From Bugula neritina (lineage: Eukaryota; Bryozoa; Gymnolaemata; Cheilostomatida; Bugulidae), in assembly GCA_964035545.1 (NCBI GenBank), contig OZ037768.1, positions 24,268,819 through 24,332,818 of the forward strand: a stretch of 64,000 nucleotides of DNA, written 5' to 3'. Both the position numbers and the translations under genes were made by a program. The notes under the pieces are model-generated. The model was not told the DNA's origin and searched no databases. It saw nothing but the letters and a program-made list of their open reading frames with translations. Shown in pieces: positions 13,101 through 26,699 of the stretch. The stretch's first letter is position 1, and the number at the start of each line of letters is the position of its first letter.

Positions 13101-14435
13101 TTTTGCTTAAAAATAAAAATTATTATGCAAGATATAATATTAAAACAATACTTTACTATTGTTTAAATTTTGCAAACATTTCGTTTTAGGTTTAAAATTA
13201 GCAAAATCAAAAGTGCAAACAGATGAAAAAAAAAATTACAAAAACAAATACATGCAGATAGACATTGAATATATACCTTCAGAGTTACCCTAAGACTAAG
13301 AGTGTGTCTGAATATAATGCAGAGGCAGCGTTTGAACCCGACAGCTTTTTGATTATTACTCAAAAAGTTGAATACAAGCACACATTATGAGCAACAATCA
13401 AAACACTGCATTCAGGAACTGTTAGCTGATGGAGAAAATCCTCAGACACTTTTCTAGATGAAGTTTCTATAAACCAACTTGCAAACCTTGTGCCTCAGCA
13501 TCTCTTAGTGCTTCTTCAACTCCTTTGACACACATCTTTTATACGAAATAGCCAAAACTAATTATTTTAATTCAATGCTTGGAACAATGGGTAGCCAATA
13601 GCTGACCAGATAGCCAGTGGACAAGCTGACCAATGCCTGGCTTACACAGCTGCACCGTTATAGCTTATGGCATACTTGTATTATCCATAGAAGCAAAGTT
13701 TGAATGAACTGAGAGTGGGTTACGTAACTGGTTGTTTACTGCTTTTAGTTGAGAATAGTTTACGTTGAAATATTGATTCATTTGTCCCTCAACCTGCATT
13801 ACTAAATGAAAAATGTAATTTACTGTAGTAGTAGTAGTAGTAATATTTTATAAAACTGTCTAGTTTTCAGTTTTCAGCCCATAGACTATATTTTATTGAT
13901 TAACTCAAAAAGGGGAAAATTTCTTTCTCAGACATGTTCGAGTGGCAAAGCTGTTGATATTTGATGTTTTCAAATACTAGACTTTTCTTCAATACTCCCT
14001 GGTTGTAACTATGTGCCATTTTGACCCAAGTATTTAAATATAATGCACACCTGGTGTGTAGAAGTTTGGGCGATGCATAATTTAAAAATATAGACTGTAG
14101 TTTTGATATCAAAATGACAATTACAATGGTTACACCTCAAACATGAGCTCCAAACAGTTAAAGCTAAGATAAAATGGTAACAGGAATAATACTTAAACAA
14201 AACTATACACTAAAATATCATGGAAAATGGAATAAAACTTCTGGTCCATGTAATAAACCTTTTGACTTTATTGTATTTATTATATTGCATTTTGCATGTA
14301 TTTTCAATCCTTTTGTTTTGAAATATTAATTTTATATTACAACACACTGCAAGTATTTACATGGTTGTTTAAATCTTTGTATACTTTTAGTCAGAAAAGG
14401 GAACTTTATGGTTGTACCTGGGGAATACCTATGAT

Positions 14436-14735
14436 AATAGTTTGTAATATATATGATGATAGTTTGTAATATATATGATGATAGTTTGTAATATATATGA
14501 TAATAGTTTGTAATATATATGATAATAGTTTGTAATATATATGATAATAGTTTGTAATATATATGATAATAGTTTGTAATATATATGATAATAGTTTGTA
14601 ATATATATGATAATAGTTTGTAATATATATGATAATAGTTTGTAGTATATATGATAATAGTTTGTAATATATATGATAATAGTTGTGAGTAATATATATG
14701 GTAATAGTTTGTAATATATATGATATAGTAGTTTG
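14436..14735. repeat. 22-bp AT-rich minisatellite
   Basis: About thirteen copies of gataatagtttgtaatatat followed by at, with single-base variants (gatgatag, gtagtatat). The long minus-strand open frame across it is only a product of the repeat. Confidence 0.93.
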
Positions 14736-16283
14736 GGTTGTATGGATACATTTGCTTGTTCATTTATAAAACTGAAATTGGTGGTTTCAGTTTGAGTGGA
14801 AATGCTGTAGAGTAGACAACTTCTGCATTTCTTTCAAGTCCAATAAAAATTATTAGAAATTGAATTTAATTTATAAAACAAATATAAAACCATAAGACAA
14901 AAACATAACACTGTGTATAATATTATATCATCAAATAAATATGCCATTTACTGTCCATAGCTCATTAAACTGCACATTGTCCAGATACAGGCCTAGTATT
15001 TGATGTAGAGGAGGTAAATTGTATAGCTCTGTTTTGTCTTAAAGACTGAGAACCTATGTTGGATATATAACAATTTGAGGCTGTGTGTATGACTGCCGCA
15101 GGAGCTTTTTGATTGTCTGAGGAAAGCTTTTTGTAAAAGTTTTTGCAATAGCGTTTTACTGGTGGCTTTTGTTTAATGAGTCAGTGTAGCTCAATTTTTC
15201 TCTTGTTAAAGATGCAGGCAACTTAAACTTTACTGTCCAAATAATTGTAATATAATATATTTGATTTTGCTATGAATTGAGTGTTAGTCTAGAGATTTAG
15301 CTTTAGTGTGTGCTATATGAGGCTGGTGAAACACTCCCCCCCTTCCTGCAGCAGGATTAATGTTTACCCTCTACTGTCATCAAAGTTCTAGCAAATTTTC
15401 ACTGGTAATTTATAGCTAGAAACTTAAACATAGTCCAGAGTGAACAGAATATCTTGATACTGCGAATAGATTCTCTTAGTTATTGTAGCGAATTAGCTGT
15501 AAAATACTGTTACTGTATATTATATAGATATTTTAAAAGTAGAGTACAACTCCTAATATACTCTGAAAAATATGTTTGTGAAATTCTTTGAAGGTTAAGT
15601 AACAGGTTATACAAATAAACGCAAGCCTGTTTATAATATAAAATAATATAAATTTATGGATACGTTTTAATGAAAATATAAGCTATAAACTTTTTAATTG
15701 AAACTATGTATTACACATCATGTTCTTGAAAAGCTAGACAAAATTGCATTCCATTATATCAAGTTAACAATGAATAATTGAAATTCTGCACAATTATAAT
15801 AAAGACCAAAAAAATACTTTTAGACTATGAGACATTTACGCAGAAACTAACATTTTTTCTAATGGTACTGGACCTATCGGTATTGTAATATTATACGTGG
15901 AGATGTTGCTGTTATTAATCAAGTGGAATGAATCGTAACTGTGAAGTGTATGAAAGATAGCTGTTCAAATTCTAGGACATATCAGTTTATATAACTTTGC
16001 TTCATTATTATTATAAGCATATAGTTATAATAAGTGCTGTTGCCATACACTTACATTAGTTAGTTATTATTTCATACAAATGTATATAAAACTATATAAT
16101 ATTATCTGTCATTGTGGTGATACAACATTATATTTGTGAAATATTGCAATTATTAAAGAGTTATAATCATTATTTCTGAAGTTTTAACAACTACAGTGAT
16201 GATGTTTTTTGTTTTCTAAAAGAATATTAAAATTTATACAAATGCGGCGAAGTTTATTCGGAGTTGTCTACTATGAAGTAAAG

Positions 16284-16291
16284 TTACGTCA
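16284..16291. promoter_or_regulatory. CRE/ATF-like site upstream of ARIH1
   Basis: TTACGTCA (TGACGTAA on the other strand) lies about 150 bp before the ARIH1 start codon. It matches the ATF/CREB half-site family. The position is right for a promoter element, but a single eight-base match can occur by chance. Confidence 0.3.
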
Positions 16292-16443
16292 CAAGTAGAC
16301 TATAACATCAACATTGCGTTGCCCCATACTGACTCATTAATAAATAATTCAACCAAGTCTAATCGAGGGAAAGTAATAAATTATTGTTAATTTTTGGCTT
16401 ATTTTGAGCCAGCCTCTTGTAATTCTGAATTTAAATATTTAAA

Positions 16444-19400
16444 ATGGATAGCGAAGAAGAAATGTATGATGAATCTGAAGAGGAGGAGGTTAGTGATGAT
16501 GATCATAATATGGTTATGGAACCTGAAGTTAGCAGTACTACGGCCACTTACGATAGCCAGGATGAAACCTATCCACACGAAGTCCTCTCACCTGAAATGA
16601 TTGTTCAACATATGATTGACTGTATTAAAGACGTCAATACTATTGTAGAGGTATTACTATTATTTTTGCATATTGTTTTTAATAGGACTTATATCTCATC
16701 TATGATAATCATAGTGAGTAACTTAAATTTTGTTGTTGGAACTTGGTTCAACTCCAAGTTCAAGCTGAGATCTTGATTTTAGTAGTTACAACAACTGAAC
16801 ACGTTAATTCACCTCTAATATCAAGTTATAGACTGGAATTCATTATAATAAAGTGATTTTATGTTGCTATTTTAGTTTACATTTATTGTTGATTAAAAAT
16901 AATTATTATTTAAGAAGTCCTACATTTTAAAGGCTGTTTTAACAATGCTTGCAGTCAGTGCGAGTGTCACTATGAGATGACCATCGAAATCGATTTCGAT
17001 ATCGTACTAATACTAATATAGATGCACTCCCTTACTCTTAGCTATATTTTTCACAAGAGATGAAAGTGATTAAAACATTATTGACTGGTTACAATTAATT
17101 AAAAGTAATATTTTCATTTTGTTGTATGAATTTTATTAGAAATCCAGATTGGTAATCCCCCACTCTCTATTCAATTCAATGGCAAACTTAATTTGCAATG
17201 CAAACTATTTACAATTAATAAACAAATACACATTCAATTCACTGTTGATAGATTTTAATGAATATAACCAGAATGTAATGAATGCTAAGTGTATGAAGCT
17301 CTAAGCTTCTATAGTTTGAGCTTATTATGTTGCATTCTGTTGCTAACAACACCAGGCTAAACCCCAGTTCAGATTATAAAAGTTGGTGTTTTTAATAGAA
17401 ACATTTATGTTCTGTTTTGGACTAAACTTTTTATTCATAGATTTCAAATCTCTCAGCGCCAAAGTTGAGATTTATGTATTAGTTGAGAGTTGAGGAGTGA
17501 ACAACCCTCAGACTAGTCAGTTATTAGATCTGATTGTGTGCTGCAGTTACCCGCCACAATCACTAGGATTCTACTCAACCATTTCAAGTGGGACAAGGAG
17601 AAGCTGATAGAGAAGTACTATGATGGTGACCAGGAGAAGCTGTTTGCTGAAGCTCATATCATAAGTCCTTCTAGAAGGGGCCAAGCTTCTGGTTAGTCTA
17701 ATCAGTATTTTGTTTTATTCTGATCTTTCAGAGGTGTTCACTACTAGAGCTATTGTCTTCCTTGCAACGAATGGCTTTAGTAGAATTCACTGTACCTAAA
17801 CTGCTTTACCTTGATAAGAATTAAGCAAGTATTCTTTGTTCTAAATTATTAGCCATCATGTTGATGTACAAGGCTGCAGTAGGTAGAAGATATTCTGACA
17901 CATAGCATTTCACACAGCAGTTTTCATTGCTGTGGTGAATATCTGTGGCTACTTTCAGGCTCCTCCAATCAAGTGTCGGTCTCCTCAACAACTCGAAGTA
18001 CCAGAAGCAGAGCCGCTGCCACAGTCAGGTCCGCTGACTGTGAAATATGTTTCTCAACGCTGCCGACCACGGTAAGCAGGGAACACTACTCACTCACACT
18101 ACTCATTAACTACTCACTCAATACTCACTCACTCAGTCTCATTCATTACTCAGTCACTCACTCTCTAATCACTCACTACTATAACTTATACTCTTATGTT
18201 TAAGTACATTACACAGTATAGCACATGGTTGATATATGATATTAGTCATCATATTGTTTAACATTATCACTGCACTGCACTATGTTATGAAGGTAATGAC
18301 AGGCTTAGAATGTGGACATCTCTTCTGTGAACAATGTTGGAGCATGTACCTCACCAGCAAGATATTACACGAGGGGATCAGTGAGACCATTTCCTGTCCG
18401 GCGCACGTGTGCGGCATATTGGTGGACGACGCCACCGTCATGTAAGTTCCACTCGCGATCTAATACGAGTAGCTTGCTATCAGTAGAATATGTGCTTTAA
18501 AAAGTTGTTCTCAAATGCATGAAATGGAATTGCTGTTGATGATGTAACTGATTGTTTTACACTTTTCTATTGGCTAAATCAATAAATCAATAGTATTGTA
18601 AGCATCATTATAAAGATAGCTGCAAACTAATTGCATTTAGATTTATACTCTCCAGATCATGTTGTGATTATGTATGAATATACGACACAAATTGTCTGCT
18701 CTTTGTTTTAGGAGGCTGGTTAGAGACCAAAGAGTAAGACTGAAATATCAACATTTAATCACAAACAGTTTTGTAGAGGTAAGTGTTGAAAGTGATTCCT
18801 CTTTTTTCCACGCAATGAAATATGCTGTTATTGCTGTATGATCAACTTTTATAAGAATATGATAGTAAACTTGGAGTTATCTCCTTGTTTGGGTTAAATT
18901 TTGGAATTGTTTCCTCTCTCACAACTGTTGTACATGTATTATTTGTGATAAAGACAACTAGCACATAATGGTTTCTTATAGTAGATGTTTTAGATAACAG
19001 ATATAATAGATAATAAATTATTTAAATAATATACTTTGAGTTCATCATTTTGAAGATTGACCGTAATATATTAATACTTGAATATTTCATTTAGTTTTCA
19101 CCATTTATTCATAAAAACTTTAAAAACCAAATTATAAAGGTTCTGATTTATATTATGTTTGTTATCAAGAGTGACATTTTAAACTGTAATACACTGTAGT
19201 ACACACTACTGTAAAGTGTTTGCTGTAGTTACACATGTTTGCTGTAGTTACACATGTTTACTGTAGCTACACATGTTTGCTGTAGCTACACATGTTTACT
19301 GTAGTTACACATGTTTACTGTAGTGTAACAGACTACTACGCTGGTGTCCTGCTGCCGACTGTGGTAGAGCTATCAGAGTCAACTACGTGGACAGTAAACC

Positions 19401-22400
19401 AGTTACCTGCACCTGTGGACATCGATTCTGGTCAGTGTCTGCTTGTAATACATCTGCTAGTTATACGTATGCTAGTTATACGTCTGCTAGTTATACGTCT
19501 GCTAGTTATACGTCTGCTAGTTATACGTCTGCTAGTTATACGTCTGCTAGTAATACGTCTGCTAGTTATACGTCTGCTAGTTATACGTCTGCTAGTTATA
19601 CGTCTGCTAGTTATACGTCTGCTAGTTATACGTCTGCTAGTTATAAGTCTGCTAGTTATACGTCTGCTAGTTATACGTCTGCTAGTTATACGTCTGCTAG
19701 TTATAAGTCTGCTAGTTATACGTCTGCTAGTTATACGTCTGCTTGTAATACGTCTGCTAGTTATACGTCTGCTAGTTATACGTCTGCTAGTTATACGTCT
19801 GCTAGTTATAAGTCTGCTAGTTATACGTCTGCTAGTTATACGTCTGCTAGTTATACGTCTGCTAGTTATAAGTCTGCTAGTTATACGTCTGCTAGTTATA
19901 CGTCTGCTTGTAATACGTCTGCTAGTTATACGTCTGCTAGTTATACGTCTGCTAGTTATAAGTCTGCTAGTTATACGTCTGCTAGTTATACGTCTGCTAG
20001 TTATACGTCTGCTAGTTATACGTCTGCTGAATATACATCTGCTAGTTATACGTCTTTATTTACTATATAGTATATACTTACTATATAGTATATACTTACT
20101 ATATAGTATATACTTACATATTTGTAGCTTTAGCTGTGCCGAGTCTTGGCACGACCCTGTCAAGTGTTTCTGGTTGAAGAAGTGGGTTAAAAAATGTGAT
20201 GATGACAGCGAGACTTCTAATTGGATAGCTGCTAACACTAAGGTATTTGATTGGATAGCTGCTAGCAACAAGGTATTTGATTGGATAGCTGCTAACACTA
20301 AGGTATTTGATTGGACAGCTGCTAACACTAAGGTATTTGATTGGATAGTTACTAACAACAAGGTATTTGATTGGATAGCTACTAACAACAAGGTATTTGA
20401 TTGGTAGGAATGCCCCAAGTGTCAGGTGACCATAGAGAAAGATGGCGGATGTAATCACATGATCTGTAGAAATCAGAGCTGTAAAGCTGACTTCTGCTGG
20501 GTGTGTCTGGGTCCATGGGAACCACACGGTTCATCATGGTGCGTATATATAGTATATATTATACAGGTATATTATATATATCACGCAGGTATATTATATA
20601 TCACGCAGGTATATTATATATATATTACGCAGGTATAGTATATATTACACAGGTATATTATATATATTACACAGGTATATATTATATATCACGCAGGTAT
20701 ATTAAATATCACGCAGGTATAGTATATATCACGCAGGTATATTATATATCACGCAGGTATAGTATATATCACGCAGGTATATTATATATCACGCAGGTAT
20801 AGTATATATCACGCAGGTATATTATATATCACGCAGGTATAGTATATATCACGCAGGTATATTATATATCAGTAGTTTTAAAAAACTACCAAAATCCTTT
20901 TCAAATTCTAGAAAACTGTATATTATTAAATAAAAGACCTATAAATTACTCTAACAGCATAACTTTTCTAGGTGTACAAATAGATAAAAATTTAAATTGG
21001 AGCTTGCACATCTCAAACCTACTTACAAAATTACGACCACTTAGTGGATTAATATACCGATGTTCTGAATATCTCCCTCAAAAAATTTTACTTTTGATAT
21101 ATAATTCTTTCATCAATTCCAAGTTAAATTATTGTGCAGAGGCCTGGGGAAATGCAGCTAATACCCATCTAAACAAGATTTTTATTTTTCAAAAAAAGGT
21201 AATGCGTATCATGAACAAAAAACCGTTTGACCATCCATCAGCGCCTCTATTTACTAAGCATAAAGTTCTCTCAATATACCAGATTTACCGTTTTAAAGTG
21301 TTAAAGAAAGCTCATTCTTTTTTCTACTCTGACAATTTTTTTCCCACTCACTCTATCAATACACGTCAATCATTCATAAATCTCCCCCTTCCTCACTCTC
21401 AAACAGCAGCAGGTCACAGAAGAAACTGTTATCAGGAGGTGGCACTATGGAATGAACTGCCAATCCCTTTACGGTCAATTAGCAACCCTAATGAATTTGG
21501 GAGGAAGTTGAGGCTTTATCTGTTAGAATAGTTGTATTTTTTTTGTATTTTTCTGGATAGAGTCGCTGTCAGCTCGTGTTGGCCCGCGCATGACTAGCTA
21601 GGCTATAGCGCAATGGGCCTCATCATCGCCTCCTTGGCATTTTCTAATGTCCTTGTGTTATTAAATACCTTTGATGAAATAAACCAAACAAACAAACAAA
21701 CAAACAAACAAACATATCACGCAGGTATAGTATATATCACGCAGGTATAGTATATATCACGCAGGTATATTATATATCACGCAGGTATAGTATATATCAC
21801 GCAGGTATAGTATATATCACGCAGGTATAGTATATATCACGCAGGTATAGTATATATTACGCAGGTATATTATATATCACGCAGGTATAGTATATATCAC
21901 GCAGGTATATTATATATCACGCAGGTATATTATATATCACGCAGGTATATTATATATCACGCAGGTATATTATATATCACGCAGGTATAGTATATATCAC
22001 GCAGGTATAGTATATATTACGCAGGTATATTATATATCACGCAGGTATATTATATATCACGCAGGTATATTAAATATCACGCAGGTATATTATATATCAC
22101 GCAGGTATATTATATATCACGCAGGTATATTATATATCACGCAGGTATATTATATATCACGCAGGTATATTAAATATCACGCAGGTATATTATATATCAC
22201 GCAGGTATATTATATATCACGCAGGTATAACTGTAACCGGTTCGATGAAGACGCTGCCGTCAAAGCTCGGACAGCACAGGAAGTGTCGAGGGCCGCACTA
22301 CAGCGCTACCTCCACTACTGTAACCGATACATGAATCACATGCAGAGTCTCAAGTTTGAACACAAGGTTTGTCTCCCCTTCCTCTCCAACCCTCGGGTTT

Positions 22401-23387
22401 GTCTCTCCTTCCCTCTCCAGCCCTCTAGTTTTCTTACTCACCACAATGTGGACTGTCTGGTGGTTTTACTCGTTTCATTGAAGATTAAATATGCTCATAC
22501 ATGATTATATATAAACTTATGCTGTGATATCGTAGCTCTACGCCAAGATTAAGGCCAAGATGGAGGAGATGCAGAAACACAACATGTCATGGATAGAGGT
22601 GCAGTTCCTGAAGAAAGCTGTGGACGTCCTCTGCCAGTGTCGTCAGACGCTCATGTTCACTTACGTCTTCGCCTTCTATCTCAAGAAAAATAACCAATCC
22701 ATTATCTTTGAGGTAGTCTCTTCAAGTTGTGAGATGATAGCATTATTCCCGTATTACAAAGTTTAGTGTGCTGAGGTGTTTGTCCTGAACAGCTTGGTTT
22801 AGTTGGAGTTGTCATAACATGTTTTTCATAGATTAACTATTAGACTAGATGTTATCATTGCTGGTAGACTACACAGCAGACTTTCTTAGTATAGTAATTC
22901 TCTTGTATGTTTAGGATAATCAGAGAGACTTGGAGCAGGCTACAGAGCAACTTTCAGAGTACCTGGAGAGGGACATAACTTCCGATATTCTCATAGATAT
23001 CAAGCAGAAAGTACAGGATAAATTCAGGTATTTCGTCTAGATCGTGAATATTCTGCTATGAAGTCACTTCAAAGCTAAAAGAATGTTTAGAGAATTTATG
23101 ATGAGTCATTTACTGATAGTTTGGTGCAGTTTTAGGAGACATCAGTATGTTGTTTTGCTCCTCTTGTGTCTTAATTAAAAAAATTAATTTACTCTAATTT
23201 TCACATCTAACTGCTAATTTGGTTGATATACACAGCAATATACCACCTAATTGACTGGTATTTCCAGCAATATACTACTCAATTGACTGGTATTTCCAGG
23301 TACTGTGACACAAGAAGGTCAGTATTATTAGCACATGTTCACGAAGGATACGAAAAGGAATTGTGGGAATATCAAGGTAGCCTGTAA
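16444..23387 (+). CDS. ARIH1: ARIH1, ariadne-type RBR E3 ubiquitin ligase (12 exons)
   Basis: Exons: 16444-16650, 17547-17691, 17959-18071, 18293-18441, 18712-18778, 19324-19430, 20128-20242, 20408-20538, 22225-22366, 22536-22712, 22915-23027 and 23300-23387. They join in frame to 517 aa. The order is an acidic N-terminus, a UBA-like segment ([19 protein letters not shown]), RING1 from CEIC at 145-148, an IBR with [16 protein letters not shown]2 beginning ECPKC at 302-306, and the Ariadne domain with [14 protein letters not shown] and [13 protein letters not shown]. The thioester cysteine in DGGCNHMIC is present (Cys316, equivalent to human Cys357). ARIH1 is activated by neddylated cullin-RING ligases and adds the first ubiquitin to their substrates. 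Exon 4 is taken from 18293 because phase 0 is kept. Introns 5 to 8 are minisatellite-rich, and intron 8 also holds a LINE fragment. Confidence 0.97.
19210..19323. repeat. Tandem copies of the ARIH1 exon 6 acceptor
   Basis: About six copies of a 19-20-bp unit, gtttgctgtagttacacat or gtttactgtagctacacat, run directly into the true acceptor tttactgtag|TGTAAC. Each copy contains the ctgtag 3' splice site. Confidence 0.88.
19441..20055. repeat. 15-bp minisatellite in ARIH1 intron 6
   Basis: About 41 copies of gctagttatacgtct, with a minority of aagtct and gcttgtaatacgtct variants spaced through the array (a higher-order pattern). It begins about 10 bp after the exon 6 donor. In the exon 6 frame it reads as an open TSASY pentapeptide repeat until a stop at about 20068. 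It is followed by a short tatatagtatatact repeat up to about 20115. Confidence 0.95.
20213..20407. repeat. 30-bp in-frame copies of the ARIH1 exon 7 end; intron 7 is all repeat
   Basis: Exon 7 ends with codons for NWIAANTK followed by the donor gtatttgat. The whole 165-bp intron 7 (20243-20407) is five and a half further copies of this 30-bp unit (attggatagctgctaacact plus aaggtatttg). The unit is ten codons and stays open in the host frame. The only in-frame stop is the TAG at 20405-20407, which is also the 3' splice site. Confidence 0.95.
20545..20871. repeat. 20-bp minisatellite, left part, ARIH1 intron 8
   Basis: Copies of gtatattatatatcacgcag with gtatagtatatatcacgcag variants. This is the same array as 21713-22230, split by a LINE insertion. 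The unit contains the cacgcag|gtat of the true exon 9 acceptor. Confidence 0.94.
20872..21712 (+). mobile_element. 5'-truncated non-LTR retrotransposon (LINE) fragment
   Basis: An open frame from 20872 to 21531 encodes the C-terminal part of a LINE reverse-transcriptase protein. It has the motif [12 protein letters not shown], followed by [20 protein letters not shown] and [14 protein letters not shown], and ends shortly after ALWNELP. The catalytic RT palm is missing, as in 5'-truncated copies. A 3' UTR of about 140 bp and an (aaac)n tail follow. The flanks tatatatca / atatcacgcag fit a short target duplication of about 6 bp inside the 20-bp repeat. The family is probably a Jockey/CR1/L2-like lineage, but I cannot place it further. 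The frame is intact, so the insertion looks young. Confidence 0.9.
21713..22230. repeat. 20-bp minisatellite, right part, ARIH1 intron 8
   Basis: About 26 further copies of the cacgcaggtatattatatat unit, running directly into the real 3' splice site cacgcag|GTATAACTGT at 22224/22225. Each copy therefore holds the acceptor plus the first bases of exon 9. Confidence 0.95.
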
Positions 23388-24309
23388 ACCCCAGTAGACT
23401 CTGGACAGTGGTTGTCGACATTCTCATTAGCTATAGCCTAATTTCCATCTCCAAGCTTTGCTGTTGAGGGACTGTGACGGAGGTGATAGGAGACGTTCCC
23501 GTTAGGACTCTTCTGTTGACGAGATACTCTTGTCTGCTGCTAAATATTGACAAGTCTCTCACTTGTAGCCACTGAGGCTTAGTTAGTTCTATTAAACTGA
23601 CTGTATTTATTCTATGCTATGTCTCTTCATTATTAAGACAATATTTTATGCCTATTAATAAATTTTAATGTATTTTGTATGCATCTGACAGTAGAAGTTT
23701 GTTCGTTTGTTTCCACGTAAAATTTCTTACAACATGTTGAGATGTAAATAAATGTTGAAACCTGATAAATATATATTGGCTTTTTCTGTTTTTTTCAGTG
23801 TATTCTATCTTGAATTACAACATACTCGCTACACTACAACATGTACTCACTACACTACAACATACTCACTACACTGCAACATACTCACTACACTACAACA
23901 TACTTGCTACACTACAACATGTACTCACTACACTACAACATGTACTCACTACACTACAACATACTCACTACACTGCAACATGTACTCACTACACTACAAC
24001 ATACTCACTACACTACAACATGTACTCACTACACTGCAACATGTACTCACTACACTACAAAATGTACGCACTACACTACAACATATACTAAATATATAAT
24101 TGTAATTCTATTCAGGAGAATTAAACCTCTGTAACAAGTCGGGTGCTTAATTTGAGGTTCTAAAGTCGTACGTGACCTCCTAACCTTAAATTCTGCACTC
24201 CAGTCATTAATAAATAACTATATGTAGCTATTGGTAACAATATATACTCAATATGTATTGTTATCAGTATAATAAACTCAATATCAATTCTTGTATGAAC
24301 CGCAATGGC
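23388..24309. other. ARIH1 to FReD-A convergent spacer
   Basis: This region lies between the ARIH1 stop codon and the FReD gene A stop codon, which face each other. It contains the ARIH1 3' UTR with several aataaa-type words and an 18-19-bp tandem repeat. I see no gene in it. Confidence 0.6.
23821..24092. repeat. 18-20-bp minisatellite downstream of ARIH1
   Basis: About fourteen copies of acatactcactacactaca or acatgtactcactacactac, mixed in no strict order. The overlapping open frames seen in all three plus frames come from the repeat. Confidence 0.92.
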
Positions 24310-24566
24310 TCATCTGGTGATGAGCATTCTCACTGCTTTCAAAGAGTAGTAAAAACCTCTCCAAGTTTGCCAAGAAATCCCATCTCTGTTTGGAACTGGA
24401 ACGTTTTTGGGATACCAGATTCCATTGAGATGTGAGAGGTGACATTTACGGTACCACCAGCCACCTAAAACAATGACATTGATCCCTGAGTCCCTGGTTA
24501 CTGTGATGTGACTTATCAACCTGTAGGTAGATAATCTTAGCCCAGATCTGCAGTTACACTAGCTAG

Positions 24567-24788
24567 CAGGGTTGGGGTCAAATACTTATGAATGTAATTA
24601 ATTGCAATTACAATTACATGATAATTTGTCTATTACAATTACAATTATAATTACAGTTGAAATAAATGTAATTAATTACAATTACAATTATATTTTTATA
24701 CATCAATTACAAATTACATTCAATTACTTGAAAAAATGTAATTAATTACAACCAATTACAATTACAAATTACAACTACCCCAACCCTG
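24567..24788. mobile_element. hAT-like MITE, 222 bp
   Basis: The terminal inverted repeats are CAGGGTTGGGGT on the left and ACCCCAACCCTG on the right. Both ends are flanked by the same 8-bp word CTAGCTAG (24559-24566 and 24789-24796), the target-duplication length expected for hAT elements. The interior is a degenerate aattacaatt repeat with no coding capacity. It sits in the intron before the last exon of FReD gene A. Confidence 0.85.
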
Positions 24789-25035
24789 CTAGCTAGTTAG
24801 TGCTACCTCTTTCCCAACACGAATATTGTCCAGGTCCAGTCCGAGCCGATTCTAGTTTTGGCTGACAGCAAATGTATTTAAAGTAAGGTTGAGTTATTCA
24901 TAAGCCCCATTTATTTAAACTGATTTAATAACTTTTTATTAGGCTGAGGAGAAAAAGCTTTGGTGACCGTTTTCTTGGTGTTCAGGAGCCCAGCCAATGG
25001 CCAATGGAAGCTTGGCTTTTAACTCAATGCTACCA

Positions 25036-25430
<395 letters not shown>

Positions 25431-26699
25431 ATCCTACCCTTATACATTTGTGCACAGTGCGTATGGTGGTTGTCATTGTCTGCGTCAAAAGTGCTAAACT
25501 TCTGCCCATTATGTTCTCCCATAAATGAATCTCCGGAGTCGTCCCCACTGTAGCCAGATACCTGGAGTAAGCAGAACTGTGATATTACCTGTGCTATCGT
25601 TAAACACACTACCTTGATAAGTCATTATTTTCAAAGAAAATGTGTTTTCTAGTTTTTGAGGGAAGTGGAAATCATAACTGTCCATAAAACAGCAACTACA
25701 TAGATGCATGTAAATTGTACATGCCTTTACAACTATAATTGAAATAAAATACTATAATTTACAGCTTTGTTTTTATAGATCTAAATAATTTTTCTAGTCC
25801 ACTAAAACACTATTTGGTTTGAAACTGCTTCAAATAATATAGTTCTAAAAAGACTTATGGGATATATTATATATGCTAACTGTACCAAGAGCAAATTATT
25901 TATTTATTACATTATACTTATATTCAAATATTGTTAAGCTTTAGCACTTGTTGGAATCTATATTCAACCTGCTTTGAGATGTAACTGAATGTAAATAATT
26001 GATTGATCATATTATTACTATATAGAATGAGAAAAGAGTACCCACCGAGAGAAGATAATTACTGTAACTGTCTCCTATGTAGAACGTAGAGTAGTTGGCC
26101 TTCTTAACTTTTCCTTCAAAGTCTTCCAAGTAAATACTCAGTTTCTGGTTGTTTCTAGTCAAGTAGTAGATGTGATCCAGTCCTAAACAGGAAGTAGAAG
26201 TTTGAGTATTTAGTTTCTCATTAAAAATGAGTAACTTTTCAGTGTTTAAATCCAGTTTACTTGTTGCTATAATTGTGACATCATTAGAACGAGAGCAGTT
26301 ACAACACACAATATCAACCAATGAACAGCTACAACACACAGTATTAACCAATGAAACACACCTAGCCAGAATTCACCATAGAGGTCACCAAACCCATCAA
26401 CATAATCCTGCCAGCCTCTGTAGAAGTCCACTGAACCATCCATCCTTCTCTGTATTACAGTCCACCCATGTTCATCATCAAACTCACACCACACTGGAAA
26501 CTTAGCCAAGGAGAATGGATCTTGTAGGAGATATACTCCGGGACATCTCTCTCCAGACTCAAACACCTCCTCACAATCTGAGGTTAAGAACTGAGTTTAT
26601 AAAACTACAATATGTTTCATTGGACAGTATTCATTAGTAACTTTATGTATAATTATACTCACCCTTGTAATATGTCTTTGGGTCTTTCCTTTTATTCTA

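Larger units (their letters stand above)
10054..16443. other. CEP41-ARIH1 intergenic spacer
   Basis: No gene I can support in 6.4 kb. The left end holds the CEP41 3' region with a short pyrimidine-rich tandem repeat. Near the right end is a 22-bp minisatellite (separate entry). The rest is unique AT-rich sequence. A short open frame around 11581-11793 lies in sequence with an aggtaataatg-type duplication and has no recognisable family. Confidence 0.6.

Noticed and set aside
14332-14763. A 143-residue minus-strand frame rich in Y and I
   Set aside because: It lies on the 22-bp AT-rich minisatellite and has no conserved flanks or splice context.
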